Below, piece by piece: positions 35,979-44,038 of a DNA stretch of 64,000 nucleotides. The notes under the pieces were generated by a model. That model saw only the letters and a program-made list of their open reading frames with translations, ran no database searches and was not told the origin of the DNA. The stretch's first letter is position 1. Every line of letters begins with the position of its first letter. The stretch covers positions 491,366 through 555,365 of the forward strand of contig NZ_JADIKE010000038.1 of the NCBI RefSeq assembly GCF_016904955.1. Reading direction: 5' to 3'. The stretch comes from Dyella flava (GTDB lineage: Bacteria > Pseudomonadota > Gammaproteobacteria > Xanthomonadales > Rhodanobacteraceae). The translations under genes and the position numbers were made by a program.

Positions 35979-36082
35979 CACAGGGCTCCGATAAGGAGCC
36001 CATGCTACACGTGATGATGGCCTGCCGGTTGCCGACTTATCGGCGACCCGCGACGCGGATCCTGTGCTGTGACGGGTCGCGC

Positions 36083-36370
36083 TATCCGTTCAACCTGCGT
36101 CGACCGTCGACAACCATTTCCGCGCTGACCGTCCAGGCCGATTCATCCGAAGCAAGATGCACCACGGCCTTGGCAACTCCATCAGGTTTCCCGAAGCGGC
36201 CATAGGGAATGCTGTCGATGATCTGCTGGTTCACCTGATCACGGTAGGCATCGGCAATGTTGAGCTTGTCGTAAAGCGGCGTATCAGCCGTGCCGGGACT
36301 GATGGCATTGGGGCGAATGCCGTGCGGCGGGATTTGTTTCCAGGAGGAAAGGGAGCGGGGGCAAAGCGCG
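36083..36370 (-). pseudogene. C-terminal remnant of a short-chain dehydrogenase
   Basis: Translating the minus strand in the frame ending at the stop 36083 gives a typical SDR C-terminus: GIRPNAISPGTADTPLYDKL, then SIPYGRFGKPDGVAKAVVHLASDES and VSAEMVVDGR, about 95 codons. The Rossmann glycine motif and YxxxK centre are missing and no start codon with SD precedes it. The 5' part is lost next to the pilin gene, consistent with an insertion or deletion event. Confidence 0.72.
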
Positions 36371-36429
36371 AAGATCCGGAGGAAGAAGCAGGCATGGGCT
36401 GCGCCTCGCAGTCCATGCCTTGAATATGA

Positions 36430-36900
36430 CTAACGGCAGTTAGTAGGCATATAGGTAAGCAATGCCGTAGCCGTGATATTGGTGTTGGTGCATGACCAAC
36501 TTATTGAGCCTTCGGATACGATCGCGGAAAGCCCCATTTGCAGGCCGGCGATAGCCGGATTCGCATGCTGGCTACCGCTGTTATCAAAGTGGACAAGGAT
36601 CATTCCCGGATTTTCTGTCGCATTGACGTGGCTGACATAGTTGCCTGATATCTGGTTATCGTTCGGTAAGCCTGCTGATGCCTGCGTTGACGGGAAGTGA
36701 CCGGTGTTGGCATAGAACTCGGCAAGAGCGGCTTCCGATCCGGAAGCGAGAGTGAATCCCTCGGCGATCTGAGAGCGGATTACGTAGTTCTCATAAGCGG
36801 GAATGGCGATCGCCGCGAGAATGGCGATGATGGCCACGGTGATCATCAATTCGATCAAGGTAAATCCTGCCGTACGGCAGGTCTGACTGAGCTGCTTCAT
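36430..36900 (-). CDS. pilA: type IV pilin (PilA/PilE-like), isolated
   Basis: 156 aa prepilin. Short basic leader ending in Gly, then FTLIELMITVAIIAILAAIAIPAYENYV, the conserved N-terminal helix with Glu5. C-terminal disulfide loop between Cys in SWSCTNT and the final NCR. The codon and base composition is less GC-rich than the neighbours. No pilus assembly genes are nearby, so assembly must use machinery elsewhere. ATG at 36900 has a GGGGGAGG SD that sits in a hairpin. Confidence 0.93.
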   Translation of the reverse strand: MKQLSQTCRTAGFTLIELMITVAIIAILAAIAIPAYENYVIRSQIAEGFTLASGSEAALAEFYANTGHFPSTQASAGLPNDNQISGNYVSHVNATENPGMILVHFDNSGSQHANPAIAGLQMGLSAIVSEGSISWSCTNTNITATALLTYMPTNCR

Positions 36901-36944
36901 ATTCCTCCCCCTGAGGAATGTCACAGACGTCCGACACGGACGTC
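36901..36944 (-). promoter_or_regulatory. two leader hairpins upstream of the pilin gene
   Basis: On the mRNA strand, GACGTCCG/CGGACGTC (36926-36944, 3-nt loop) is followed by ATTCCTC/GAGGAAT (36901-36919, 5-nt loop). The second stem contains part of the Shine-Dalgarno sequence and ends at the ATG. It could limit translation of the pilin. Confidence 0.55.
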
Positions 36945-37319
36945 GCAATATTATGCCTTGAAACCATATGGCGAATTGCGAGCGATAACACTCTTTAGCG
37001 ATGGCGAAGTCCGCAGGGGTGGGGGCGAGATTCGCTTTGTCGTGGAAGCCATTCCACATGATTTACAGCTTATCCGGATGATAAGTGCTTATTTAAAACA
37101 ATCCTTTAGATGTGGCCGAAAATTTAGACGTCTAAATTTTGAGTCAGCCTTCCTTCGGATATCCAGGGTCGGTATACCCCTGCGTGTGGTCAGCGACAAG
37201 GCTTCGATATAGCTGCCCCATCGCTTGGGTACGTGAACCGGCGATGCTGACGTCGACCGCCGGTTCTTCAGTGCTCAGGCTATGGCCAATGCGATGGATG
37301 TCGTACCACGTTCGGTCAC
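36945..37319. other. AT-richer intergenic region upstream of pilin gene
   Basis: Contains a possible -10 (CATAAT on the minus strand near 36952) for the pilin, the palindrome at 37119-37140, and a minus-strand open stretch from 37319 to about 37143 (WYDIHRIGHSLSTEEP ... YTDPGYPKEG) that may be a gene remnant of unknown origin. Nothing else was recognised. Confidence 0.4.
37119..37140. promoter_or_regulatory. perfect 22-bp palindrome
   Basis: AAAATTTAGA-CG-TCTAAATTTT is a perfect self-complementary sequence with an AatII-like GACGTC centre. It is AT-rich in a GC-rich setting and lies about 220 bp upstream of the pilin start codon. Possible dimeric-regulator operator or remnant of a mobile element end. 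Confidence 0.45.
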
Positions 37320-38309
37320 TTATGCATTGACATCAATCACGATGCGCCCTTTGAGCTTGCCCGCCAGCATCTGCGGAGCGAGATCGATCACTTCGCCGAG
37401 GCGGATTTCTGTAGTCAATGCATGCAGGCTGTTCTTGTCGAGATGCTGCGCCAGCAGCTCCCACGCCTGCACACGCCGGGGCTTGGGGCAATACACGCTA
37501 TCGATACCTGCCAGCGTGACACCGCGCAGGATAAACGGCGCCACCGTGGCGGGCAGGTCCATGCCCTGCGCCAGGCCGCAGGCGGTTACCGTGCCGCCGT
37601 AACGCGTACTTGCGCAGGCGTTGGCGAGGGTATGGCTGCCGACGGTATCGACCACACCGGCCCAGCGTTCTTTCGCGAGCGGTTTGCCGGGCGCACTCAA
37701 CGTTGCTCGATCGATCACCTCGGAGGCCCCCAGTTTCGTCAGCCACGCCGCTTCGTCCTGCTTTCCGGTGGATGCGACGACCCGGTAGCCGAGGTTGGCA
37801 AGCAACAGCACGGCGATGCTGCCCACGCCGCCGGATGCGCCGGTAACCAGAATTTCGCCATCGCCCGGAGCCACACCGTGCCGCTGCAGGCCAAGCACGC
37901 ACAACGCCGCGGTATATCCGGCGGTGCCGATCGCCATGACATCACGCGGGGTGAACGATGCGGGCACCGGCAGCAGCCAATCACCCTTGACGCGTGCGCG
38001 CTGGGCAAGCCCGCCCCAGTGCGACTCGCCTACGCCCCAACCGTTGAGCAACACACTGTCGCCAACGCGAAAGGCGGGATCCTTGCTTTGCGTAACGCGG
38101 CCGGCGAAGTCGATCCCCGGCACCAGCGGGAAGGTGCGCACAACCGGGGATTTACCGGTAATGGCCAGCGCATCCTTGTAGTTGAGGGTGGAGTAGGCCA
38201 CTTCCACGGCCACCGCTTCGTCCGGCAGGCGGTCCTCGGCGAGCTCGGTCGATGCAGCGCGATAACCGGCGTCGTCCTTGGATATCAGGATGGCTTTGAA
38301 TGTCGACAT
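37320..38309 (-). CDS. acuI: MDR-family oxidoreductase, AcuI/YhdH-type acrylyl-CoA reductase
   Basis: 329 aa, zinc-free medium-chain dehydrogenase. Motifs: YSTLNYKDALAITG, PLVPGIDFAGRV, NADPH-binding VTGASGGVGSIAVLLLANLGY and the C-terminal LKGRIVIDVNA. Matches the YhdH/AcuI subfamily, which reduces acryloyl-CoA or related enoyl substrates with NADPH. ATG at 38309 has GAGGAG upstream and begins 16 bp after the MFS gene stop, so the two are probably co-transcribed. Confidence 0.9.
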   Translation of the reverse strand: MSTFKAILISKDDAGYRAASTELAEDRLPDEAVAVEVAYSTLNYKDALAITGKSPVVRTFPLVPGIDFAGRVTQSKDPAFRVGDSVLLNGWGVGESHWGGLAQRARVKGDWLLPVPASFTPRDVMAIGTAGYTAALCVLGLQRHGVAPGDGEILVTGASGGVGSIAVLLLANLGYRVVASTGKQDEAAWLTKLGASEVIDRATLSAPGKPLAKERWAGVVDTVGSHTLANACASTRYGGTVTACGLAQGMDLPATVAPFILRGVTLAGIDSVYCPKPRRVQAWELLAQHLDKNSLHALTTEIRLGEVIDLAPQMLAGKLKGRIVIDVNA

Positions 38310-38325
38310 GGGTATGCACTCCTCA

Positions 38326-39603
38326 TCAGGGATGCGCCTGTTGCGCATGGCGGGACTGGGTCCATTGATTGAGTACTGCGCACAGAACCAGCAGCGAACC
38401 GGTCACGAAAAATACTTCGTGCAAGCCGATGCGTGCGCCGATCTGTCCGCCGATCAGCGGGCCGATGACTTGTCCGGCAAACTGCGATGACTGTAAATAA
38501 CCGAGCGTTTTGCCGGTCTGGCCTTCGTGCACGGAATGACGTACCAGCTTGGCGATGGAAGGAAGCAGGCCCGCGATGGTCATGCCCATCAGCACGCGTA
38601 GCAGCGCCAGTTGCCACCAATGGGTCACGAGTGCCTGCGGCACCATTACCACGCCGGTAGCGAGCAGGCACCCGATGATGACCTTCCAGCTGCCCACACG
38701 GTCCGCGAGTGCGCCGAGTTTTGCGGCGGTCAGCATGCTGCCGAGGGCGGAAGCGGCCATGACGATACCCGCGATCCGCGTAAGGTGACCGGTGGGTACG
38801 CCGAGTTGCCCGATATATACGGTGATGATGGGCTCGATGGACATGTTGGCCAGCAACACCATCATGGCGGTCAGCAGCAGAGTGGTGATCAGTGTGCGAT
38901 CGACCGGTGTTGCCGATGCAGTCTGCGTGGCGACGCGAGCTCGTGCATCGGATGCCTGATCAAAATCTTCGCGAATCAACCATATCGTTGCCAGCGCCGC
39001 CACGGCAATCATCGCGCCGCCGACGAAGAACGTGCCGCGAATGCCCACCCACGTCGGCAGAAAACCACCCACCAGCGGACCGACAAGATTGCCGGTCAAG
39101 GCGCCGGTGGACAGCACGCCCAGCGCCCACCCGGCTCGCTCGCGTGGCGCCTGTGTGCCGATCATCACCAGCGATGCCGACGCGTAGCCGCCGACCAGGC
39201 CCGCAATCAAGCGCAGCACCACCAGTTGAACGACGCTGTGCACGGTACCGATCAGCGACATGGTGATCGCCATGCCGATCGCGGCGCGAACAAGCATGGG
39301 CTTGCGGCCGTATCGGTCGGCCAGATGCCCCCATAGCGGCGCGGTCAGCGCCGTACCTAGAAACGTCGCGCCGAATGCTACGCCGGACCATTGGATCACG
39401 GCCGATGAGGAGGTGACGCCCAGTTGCTGCACATACAACGGCAGAAATGGCAGCAGCATGCTGAGGCTGACCAGGGTGGTGAACGAACCGAATACGCAAA
39501 TGATCAGATTACGCTGCCAGTGCGCCGCGTTGCGTTCTGCATAGCTGGCGCGGGCGGCGTCCAGGTTAAGCGCGTAATGGCCTGCATTTTCCTGTGAGGA
39601 CAT
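38326..39603 (-). CDS. MFS transporter (MdtG/multidrug type)
   Basis: 425 aa with 12 predicted transmembrane helices and a central loop at about residue 215. The MFS signature between TM2 and TM3 is visible as APLWGHLADRYGRKPMLVRA; a second-half repeat GALADRVGSWKVIIG is present. Similar to MdtG-like drug efflux pumps. Sits between the acuI-like gene and the tautomerase gene on the same strand. Confidence 0.9.
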   Translation of the reverse strand: MSSQENAGHYALNLDAARASYAERNAAHWQRNLIICVFGSFTTLVSLSMLLPFLPLYVQQLGVTSSSAVIQWSGVAFGATFLGTALTAPLWGHLADRYGRKPMLVRAAIGMAITMSLIGTVHSVVQLVVLRLIAGLVGGYASASLVMIGTQAPRERAGWALGVLSTGALTGNLVGPLVGGFLPTWVGIRGTFFVGGAMIAVAALATIWLIREDFDQASDARARVATQTASATPVDRTLITTLLLTAMMVLLANMSIEPIITVYIGQLGVPTGHLTRIAGIVMAASALGSMLTAAKLGALADRVGSWKVIIGCLLATGVVMVPQALVTHWWQLALLRVLMGMTIAGLLPSIAKLVRHSVHEGQTGKTLGYLQSSQFAGQVIGPLIGGQIGARIGLHEVFFVTGSLLVLCAVLNQWTQSRHAQQAHP

Positions 39604-39714
39604 CGTCGTTGCCTTGCATGCAAAGGCCGTATGGCCGTTCTACAGGTGCTGAAAGCTTCACAGCTGCGAAAAGAAACGGCTGTACAGCCAGGCCGCACAG
39701 CCGAAGACTTGCAT

Positions 39715-39945
39715 CTACTTGGCTTGCCGCTGTTTTCGAAGTTCGGGAACCGGCAGACCGCCCCAGCCCCAGTTTTCCAGTTCGACTTCGTTGATCACGA
39801 CAAAGGTCGAGTCGAGCGGCTTGTTCAGGACATCCAGCAGCAACTGGCTGACACCCTTGATCAAGGCGGCTTTTTCTTCCGAGGTGGTGGCGCTGCGGCC
39901 AGGGGCCGAACCTTCACGGGTAATGCTGATGCTGACGAAAGGCAT
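39715..39945 (-). CDS. 4-oxalocrotonate tautomerase-family protein
   Basis: 76 aa. Begins MPFVSISITREG with the catalytic Pro1 after Met removal and a typical KAALIKGVSQLLLDVLNKP helix and TFVVINEVELENWGWGG strand-loop. Likely a small tautomerase or dehalogenase-like enzyme. In line with SDR upstream (52 bp) and MFS downstream. Confidence 0.88.
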   Translation of the reverse strand: MPFVSISITREGSAPGRSATTSEEKAALIKGVSQLLLDVLNKPLDSTFVVINEVELENWGWGGLPVPELRKQRQAK

Positions 39946-39997
39946 GATTATGTTCCTCAGTGTGGGCGGGACGGATGCGGGGTGCCCCGAAACAGAT

Positions 39998-40708
39998 TTA
40001 GTGACCGGCGATCTGGCCGCCGTCGACGTGCAGAATCTCGCCCGTCACGAAACCGGCCGAATCCAGATAGAGAATCGCTTCGACGATGTCGCTGATCTCA
40101 CCCATGCGGCCGACTGGATGCAGTGCACCGAGTGCAGCGTGCGTCTCCGGCGCATGCATCGGTGTCTTGATGATGCCGGGCGATACCGCATTCACGCGAA
40201 TGCCGCGCTTGGCGTATTCGATCGCCAGTGACTTGGTCGCCGAGTTCAGGCCGCCCTTGGTCAGCGACGCCAGCACGGACGGTACGCCGTCCATCGCGTG
40301 ATCGGCCAAGGTCGTTGTCACGTTGACGATATGGCCGCTGCCTTGCTTCTCCATCTGCACAACCGCGAGCTGGCTGATGTGAAAGAACCCGTTGAGATTG
40401 ATCGCCAGCACGTTGGCGTAGTCTTCCTGGGTGTAGGCGGTAAACGGCTTGGCGATAAAGATGCCGGCGTTGTTGATCAGCGTATCGATGCGCCCGAAAC
40501 GCGAGACGGCTTCGTTGACCATGCGCTCGGCCACCGCGCGATCGCCAATATCGCCGGCTACCGTGATGACGTCCGGATCGTTCGACGGCTTGATCGAGCG
40601 CGAGTTGGCGATGACGCGGTAATCGCGGTCGCGGAATGCCTTGACCAATCCCGCGCCGATGCCCTGCGACGCGCCGGTAATGGCGACAACCTTGCGTGAA
40701 CTGTTCAT
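39998..40708 (-). CDS. SDR-family protein with altered catalytic centre
   Basis: 236 aa classical SDR: TGASQGIG cofactor motif, NNAG (INNAGIF), and PGIIKTP after the active site. At the catalytic site the expected YxxxK reads ASLTK in VPSVLASLTKGG, so the Tyr is Ala, and the Ser position is Thr in VNVTTTL. NAD(P) binding is expected but normal catalysis is doubtful. Probably first gene of the SDR-tautomerase-MFS-acuI set. Confidence 0.85.
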   Translation of the reverse strand: MNSSRKVVAITGASQGIGAGLVKAFRDRDYRVIANSRSIKPSNDPDVITVAGDIGDRAVAERMVNEAVSRFGRIDTLINNAGIFIAKPFTAYTQEDYANVLAINLNGFFHISQLAVVQMEKQGSGHIVNVTTTLADHAMDGVPSVLASLTKGGLNSATKSLAIEYAKRGIRVNAVSPGIIKTPMHAPETHAALGALHPVGRMGEISDIVEAILYLDSAGFVTGEILHVDGGQIAGH

Positions 40709-40752
40709 GTTGTATCTCTCGAAGATGGAAGGGGGAGCCAGCGAGATGTTGC

Positions 40753-40762
40753 GGGGGGGGGG
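40753..40762. repeat. homopolymeric tract of ten G
   Basis: An uninterrupted G10 (C10 on the transcribed side), 45-54 bp upstream of the start codon of the SDR gene and in its presumed promoter/leader. Confidence 0.75.
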
Positions 40763-40814
40763 CTTGCGTCGATGGCCTTAATCTACGAGTGATAAGCGGG
40801 TTAGCGAATCCCTG

Positions 40815-41786
40815 CTATCCGGCAAACACTCTTCCGCGCCGCGGTGGAATCGGCGCACTGGGTTGTGTCTCGGCATCCTTGGCCAGGCAGGCGTACTGTC
40901 TGCGCAAGCGGGGCAGGGCAAAATCGACAAAAGCCCGTACTTTAGGTACGGAAAGCCGTCCATACGGCGAAACAAGGTGTACCGGAATCGGTGCGGGCTC
41001 CGCATCGGCAAGCACGACCTGCAACAGGCCCTGCTTGATTTCCGGCGCAACGTGATAGGAAAGCATGCGCGTTACGCCATGGCCTTCGATGACTGAGGCA
41101 ATGGCTGCACGCGCGTTGTTCACGACCAGGCGCGGCGTGATGGAAACCGCACGGGGCACGGATGATCCTTCCAGTGGCGGAAAGCTCCAGGAATCTTGTC
41201 CCATGTGCTCCACCGCGATGATCTGGTGTTTGCTCAAATCTGCCGGATCGGTGATGCGCGGGTGCATCGCCAGATAACGCGGTGATGCCACGATCACTCT
41301 GCGCACTTCCCCGATGCGATGCGCGATCAGGGTCGAATCGGCCAGATGCGTGATGCGCAACGCAAGGTCCATGCCTTCGTCGATCAGGTTGACCGGTCTA
41401 TCCAGCAGATACAGCCGGACATTGACCGTGGGGTATTCCTCCATGAACGCATCGACGACCGGACGCAGCACCTCCACGCCCGAAAACACCGTGGTGGTGA
41501 TCGTCAAGGTGCCACGTGGGACCGAGCGCTCTCCCGCTGCGTTGCGATCCGCTTCCTCCAGATCCATGAGCATCTTCCGGCACGCGACTGCATAACGTTC
41601 GCCGGCTTCGCTCAATTTGATGGAGCGTGTGGTTCGATGCAGCAACGGGACGCCTACGCGGGCCTCGAGAAAGGCGATGGCCCGGCTGACCGCGGCGGCC
41701 GATCGCCCGGTTTTTCGGCTGGCGCCAGCCAGGCTGCCCTCGTCCAGTGCCGCGACAAATATCTTCATGGCATCGATGCGGTCCAT
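40815..41786 (-). CDS. LysR-family transcriptional regulator
   Basis: 323 aa. N-terminal winged helix (MKIFVAALDEGSLAGASRKTGRSAAAVSRAIAFLEARVGVPLLHRTTRSIKLSEAG) and a PBP2-type effector domain (GTLTITTTVFSGVEVLRPVVDAF, YLLDRPVNLIDEGMDLALRI). It is upstream of and codirectional with the SDR gene, which is unusual for LysR but compatible with regulating it. A second ATG at 41768 would give MKIF as start. Confidence 0.92.
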   Translation of the reverse strand: MDRIDAMKIFVAALDEGSLAGASRKTGRSAAAVSRAIAFLEARVGVPLLHRTTRSIKLSEAGERYAVACRKMLMDLEEADRNAAGERSVPRGTLTITTTVFSGVEVLRPVVDAFMEEYPTVNVRLYLLDRPVNLIDEGMDLALRITHLADSTLIAHRIGEVRRVIVASPRYLAMHPRITDPADLSKHQIIAVEHMGQDSWSFPPLEGSSVPRAVSITPRLVVNNARAAIASVIEGHGVTRMLSYHVAPEIKQGLLQVVLADAEPAPIPVHLVSPYGRLSVPKVRAFVDFALPRLRRQYACLAKDAETQPSAPIPPRRGRVFAG

Positions 41787-41872
41787 ACACGGGGCCTCAG
41801 AGGTTGGGTATGCGCGGCGGTCTGTGGAGTTTGCTACCTCCGCTCATCGAGCGATAGACGCAAGCCGTGGCG

Positions 41873-41910
41873 GACTGAACATCGCGCACTCAGATGCGCG
41901 ATGTTCAGTC
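41873..41910. terminator. 16-bp perfect stem at the end of the nitronate monooxygenase gene
   Basis: GACTGAACATCGCGCA (41873-41888) and TGCGCGATGTTCAGTC (41895-41910), 6-nt loop. The right arm covers the stop codon of the nitronate monooxygenase gene. Probably its terminator or mRNA-end stabiliser; no U-run. Confidence 0.6.
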
Positions 41911-43020
41911 TGTCTTGTGGCTGTGAGGATTGCCGGTCGGCGCTTGGGCCAGAGCCTGGTCCAGCTCGCTTTTCAGCACTTGCATCAATGCTTGCGCAGG
42001 CAAGGCCCGCGCCAGTGGTGCACCTTGGCCCGCCCAATGCGCGCCGTACCCGGTTTGCCCTGCGGCCTTGCCGGCTGCATTGAGTGCTTTGCCGGCGTCG
42101 TAGGTGACGGGATAGTCGGGAATGACCTCATCCGGCACGTTGGCGCCCAGGCGGGTGAACGTGTTGGCCAGGCTGCGGGCCGGCCGGCCAGAAATCACCC
42201 GCGTCATGACCGTATGGTGTGCGGCATCGCTGAAGAGCAATTGGCGATACGCGGCATCCACCAGCGATTCTTCGGTGGCGACGAAAGCAGTGCCCAGCTG
42301 CGCTGCGCTCGCACCCAGCGCCAGTGCGGCGGCGATACCGGCGCCGTCCATGATGCCGCCGGCGGCAATGATGGGGACGTTGACCGCGCGCGTCAGCAAG
42401 TGGGTCAAGGCGAAGGTGCTGAGGCGGCTGTCTTCTGCGTCCGGGTCGAATACGCCCCGGTGACCACCGGCTTCATAGCCTTGGGCGACGATGGCGTCGA
42501 TGCGCGCCGCTTCGACAAGTTTGGCTTCCTGCACATTCGTGACCGCGGCCAGCAGCGTGATGCCGGCCTTGTGCAGCGCTTCGATCTGTTTGGGATGCGG
42601 CAGGCCAAAATGAAAGCTCACGACCTTTGGTTTTTCCTGCACGAGCATGGCAAGCATGTCGTCGTCGGCGAGAAAGGATGTGTAGATTTCATGCAAGGCC
42701 GCAGGCGCCTTGGCGCCTACGCGTTCGAATTCGGGACGCAGTCGTTGCAGCCACGCGGCTTCTTTGGCTGGATTCGCCTGCGCCGGGCAGTGCACAAACA
42801 GATTCACATTGAGCGGTCCGCTGCTCAAGCTGCGGAATTTTTGAATGGCTTCCCTGGCCTTGGCGGCGGTCATTGCACCCACTCCCAGCGAGCCGAGGCC
42901 ACCCTCATTGCTGACCGCGGCGGCCATTTCCGGCGACGACACGCCGGCCATCGGCGCCTGGATGATGGGGGTCGAGATACCTAGCAGGTTGAGCAGTGAT
43001 GAAGAGGACGGCGTGGCCAT
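41905..43020 (-). CDS. nitronate monooxygenase (2-nitropropane dioxygenase family)
   Basis: 371 aa FMN-dependent TIM-barrel enzyme that oxidises nitronates. Motifs: IIQAPMAGVSSPEMAAAVSNEGGLGSLG at the N-terminus, AQGYEAGGHRGVF with the catalytic-region His, and VPIIAAGGIMDGAGIAAALALGASAAQLGTAFVATEE. Class I type. Gene is alone. Confidence 0.93.
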   Translation of the reverse strand: MATPSSSSLLNLLGISTPIIQAPMAGVSSPEMAAAVSNEGGLGSLGVGAMTAAKAREAIQKFRSLSSGPLNVNLFVHCPAQANPAKEAAWLQRLRPEFERVGAKAPAALHEIYTSFLADDDMLAMLVQEKPKVVSFHFGLPHPKQIEALHKAGITLLAAVTNVQEAKLVEAARIDAIVAQGYEAGGHRGVFDPDAEDSRLSTFALTHLLTRAVNVPIIAAGGIMDGAGIAAALALGASAAQLGTAFVATEESLVDAAYRQLLFSDAAHHTVMTRVISGRPARSLANTFTRLGANVPDEVIPDYPVTYDAGKALNAAGKAAGQTGYGAHWAGQGAPLARALPAQALMQVLKSELDQALAQAPTGNPHSHKTD

Positions 43021-43222
43021 GTCTGAAACTCCTGCAGTGATGCCGGGGAAGGGGCAAGCAGAGCCATTTTAAGTAGGCGCCGTGCTTCACTGAAGGCATG
43101 CCACTCGGCTATCAGTCTTCCGCCGCGCGGAAGAATAGCGGCATGTTTGAGGGCTATTTCCCGCGCAGTGCAAACCGGAGGCTATCCGATACGTTGGCGG
43201 AATTCATTCGGAAACGCGATGA

Positions 43223-43414
43223 CTATCGAACGTCAGCACGCTTTTCCGTCGCACTTTGGCGAGAGGAAGGTGGTGGGCGAGGCTTGCGGGACAATGCCTC
43301 TCGGTCAGCGGATGGCTTTCGCGTCATCGAACGCAAGGCGACGCCAGCAGCACCTCCCGCCGAACCCGCGCTACTCCAGAGCAGGAGCGCAGTGCCGATG
43401 CAGAACGGACACAT
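43223..43414 (-). CDS. small CPxC membrane-type protein
   Basis: 63 aa beginning MCPFCIGTALLLWSSAGSAGGAAGV: a CPxC motif followed by a short Gly/Ala-rich hydrophobic helix and a basic tail. Similar tiny CPxC proteins commonly follow DUF899 genes (recollection). It starts 15 bp after the DUF899 stop and has GGGAG upstream. Function unknown; a thiol-redox or metal role is possible. Confidence 0.65.
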   Translation of the reverse strand: MCPFCIGTALLLWSSAGSAGGAAGVALRSMTRKPSADREALSRKPRPPPSSRQSATEKRADVR

Positions 43415-43429
43415 GGCGCAGCTCCCGCG

Positions 43430-44014
43430 TCAGTGACAGCAGGACGGTTTGCTGGAAACACCCGGCCAATGGCCGACGCCGCCCGGCAGCATGTCGAAGA
43501 AGTGCCAGAGCGTGCAGAAGTCGTCGCCGGGACTGAAACCGGTGTCCGACACGCGGGTGATGGTGTCGCCTTCACGACGGAACACGGAGACGCCCGGCAT
43601 CCATCCGCCTTTCGCGGACACGTAGCCCATGTCCGCCGCGAAGCTCGATTCGGCATGGCTCACCATCGGAAAGGTCCATCCACGGCTTTCCGCGAATTTC
43701 TTCTGCACGGCGGGCCGGTCGGGGCTTGATACAACGAAGCCGGCGCGGCTGACGACGTGCTGGTGGATGCCGTTGTAACCATCGGCCCACAAGGTGCAAT
43801 AAGAGCAGGCAACGCCCATGTTGTGGACGACGATAAGGTCCTCGTGTTCACCGAAGAGTTCAGACAGGCGCACGCTGCCATCGGGGGTGTTGAACGTGTA
43901 GTCCCGTACTTCCTGCGGCTCGGCGGCGGCGAGCGTTTCGCGCATCTTTTCCCGGATATCGGCGATCTGCCGGCGGTAATCGGCAAGCTTTCCATTCATA
44001 TCGGCATATTTCAT
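43430..44014 (-). CDS. DUF899 thioredoxin-like-fold protein
   Basis: 194 aa. Thioredoxin-fold DUF899: VRLSELFGEHEDLIVVHNMGVACSYCTLWADGYNGI (CxxC at the thioredoxin position), GVSVFRREGDTITRVSDTG, and a C-terminal SCCH tail. Presumed redox or thiol-related role. Third gene of the ArsR-DUF899-DUF899-CPxC operon. Confidence 0.85.
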   Translation of the reverse strand: MKYADMNGKLADYRRQIADIREKMRETLAAAEPQEVRDYTFNTPDGSVRLSELFGEHEDLIVVHNMGVACSYCTLWADGYNGIHQHVVSRAGFVVSSPDRPAVQKKFAESRGWTFPMVSHAESSFAADMGYVSAKGGWMPGVSVFRREGDTITRVSDTGFSPGDDFCTLWHFFDMLPGGVGHWPGVSSKPSCCH

Positions 44015-44038
44015 GGAGATCTCCAGCAGGCGGTTGAA

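Noticed and set aside
43098..43436. 112-codon plus-strand frame antisense to the CPxC miniprotein
   Set aside because: No SD or domain, and the opposite strand has a better-supported short gene in operon context.
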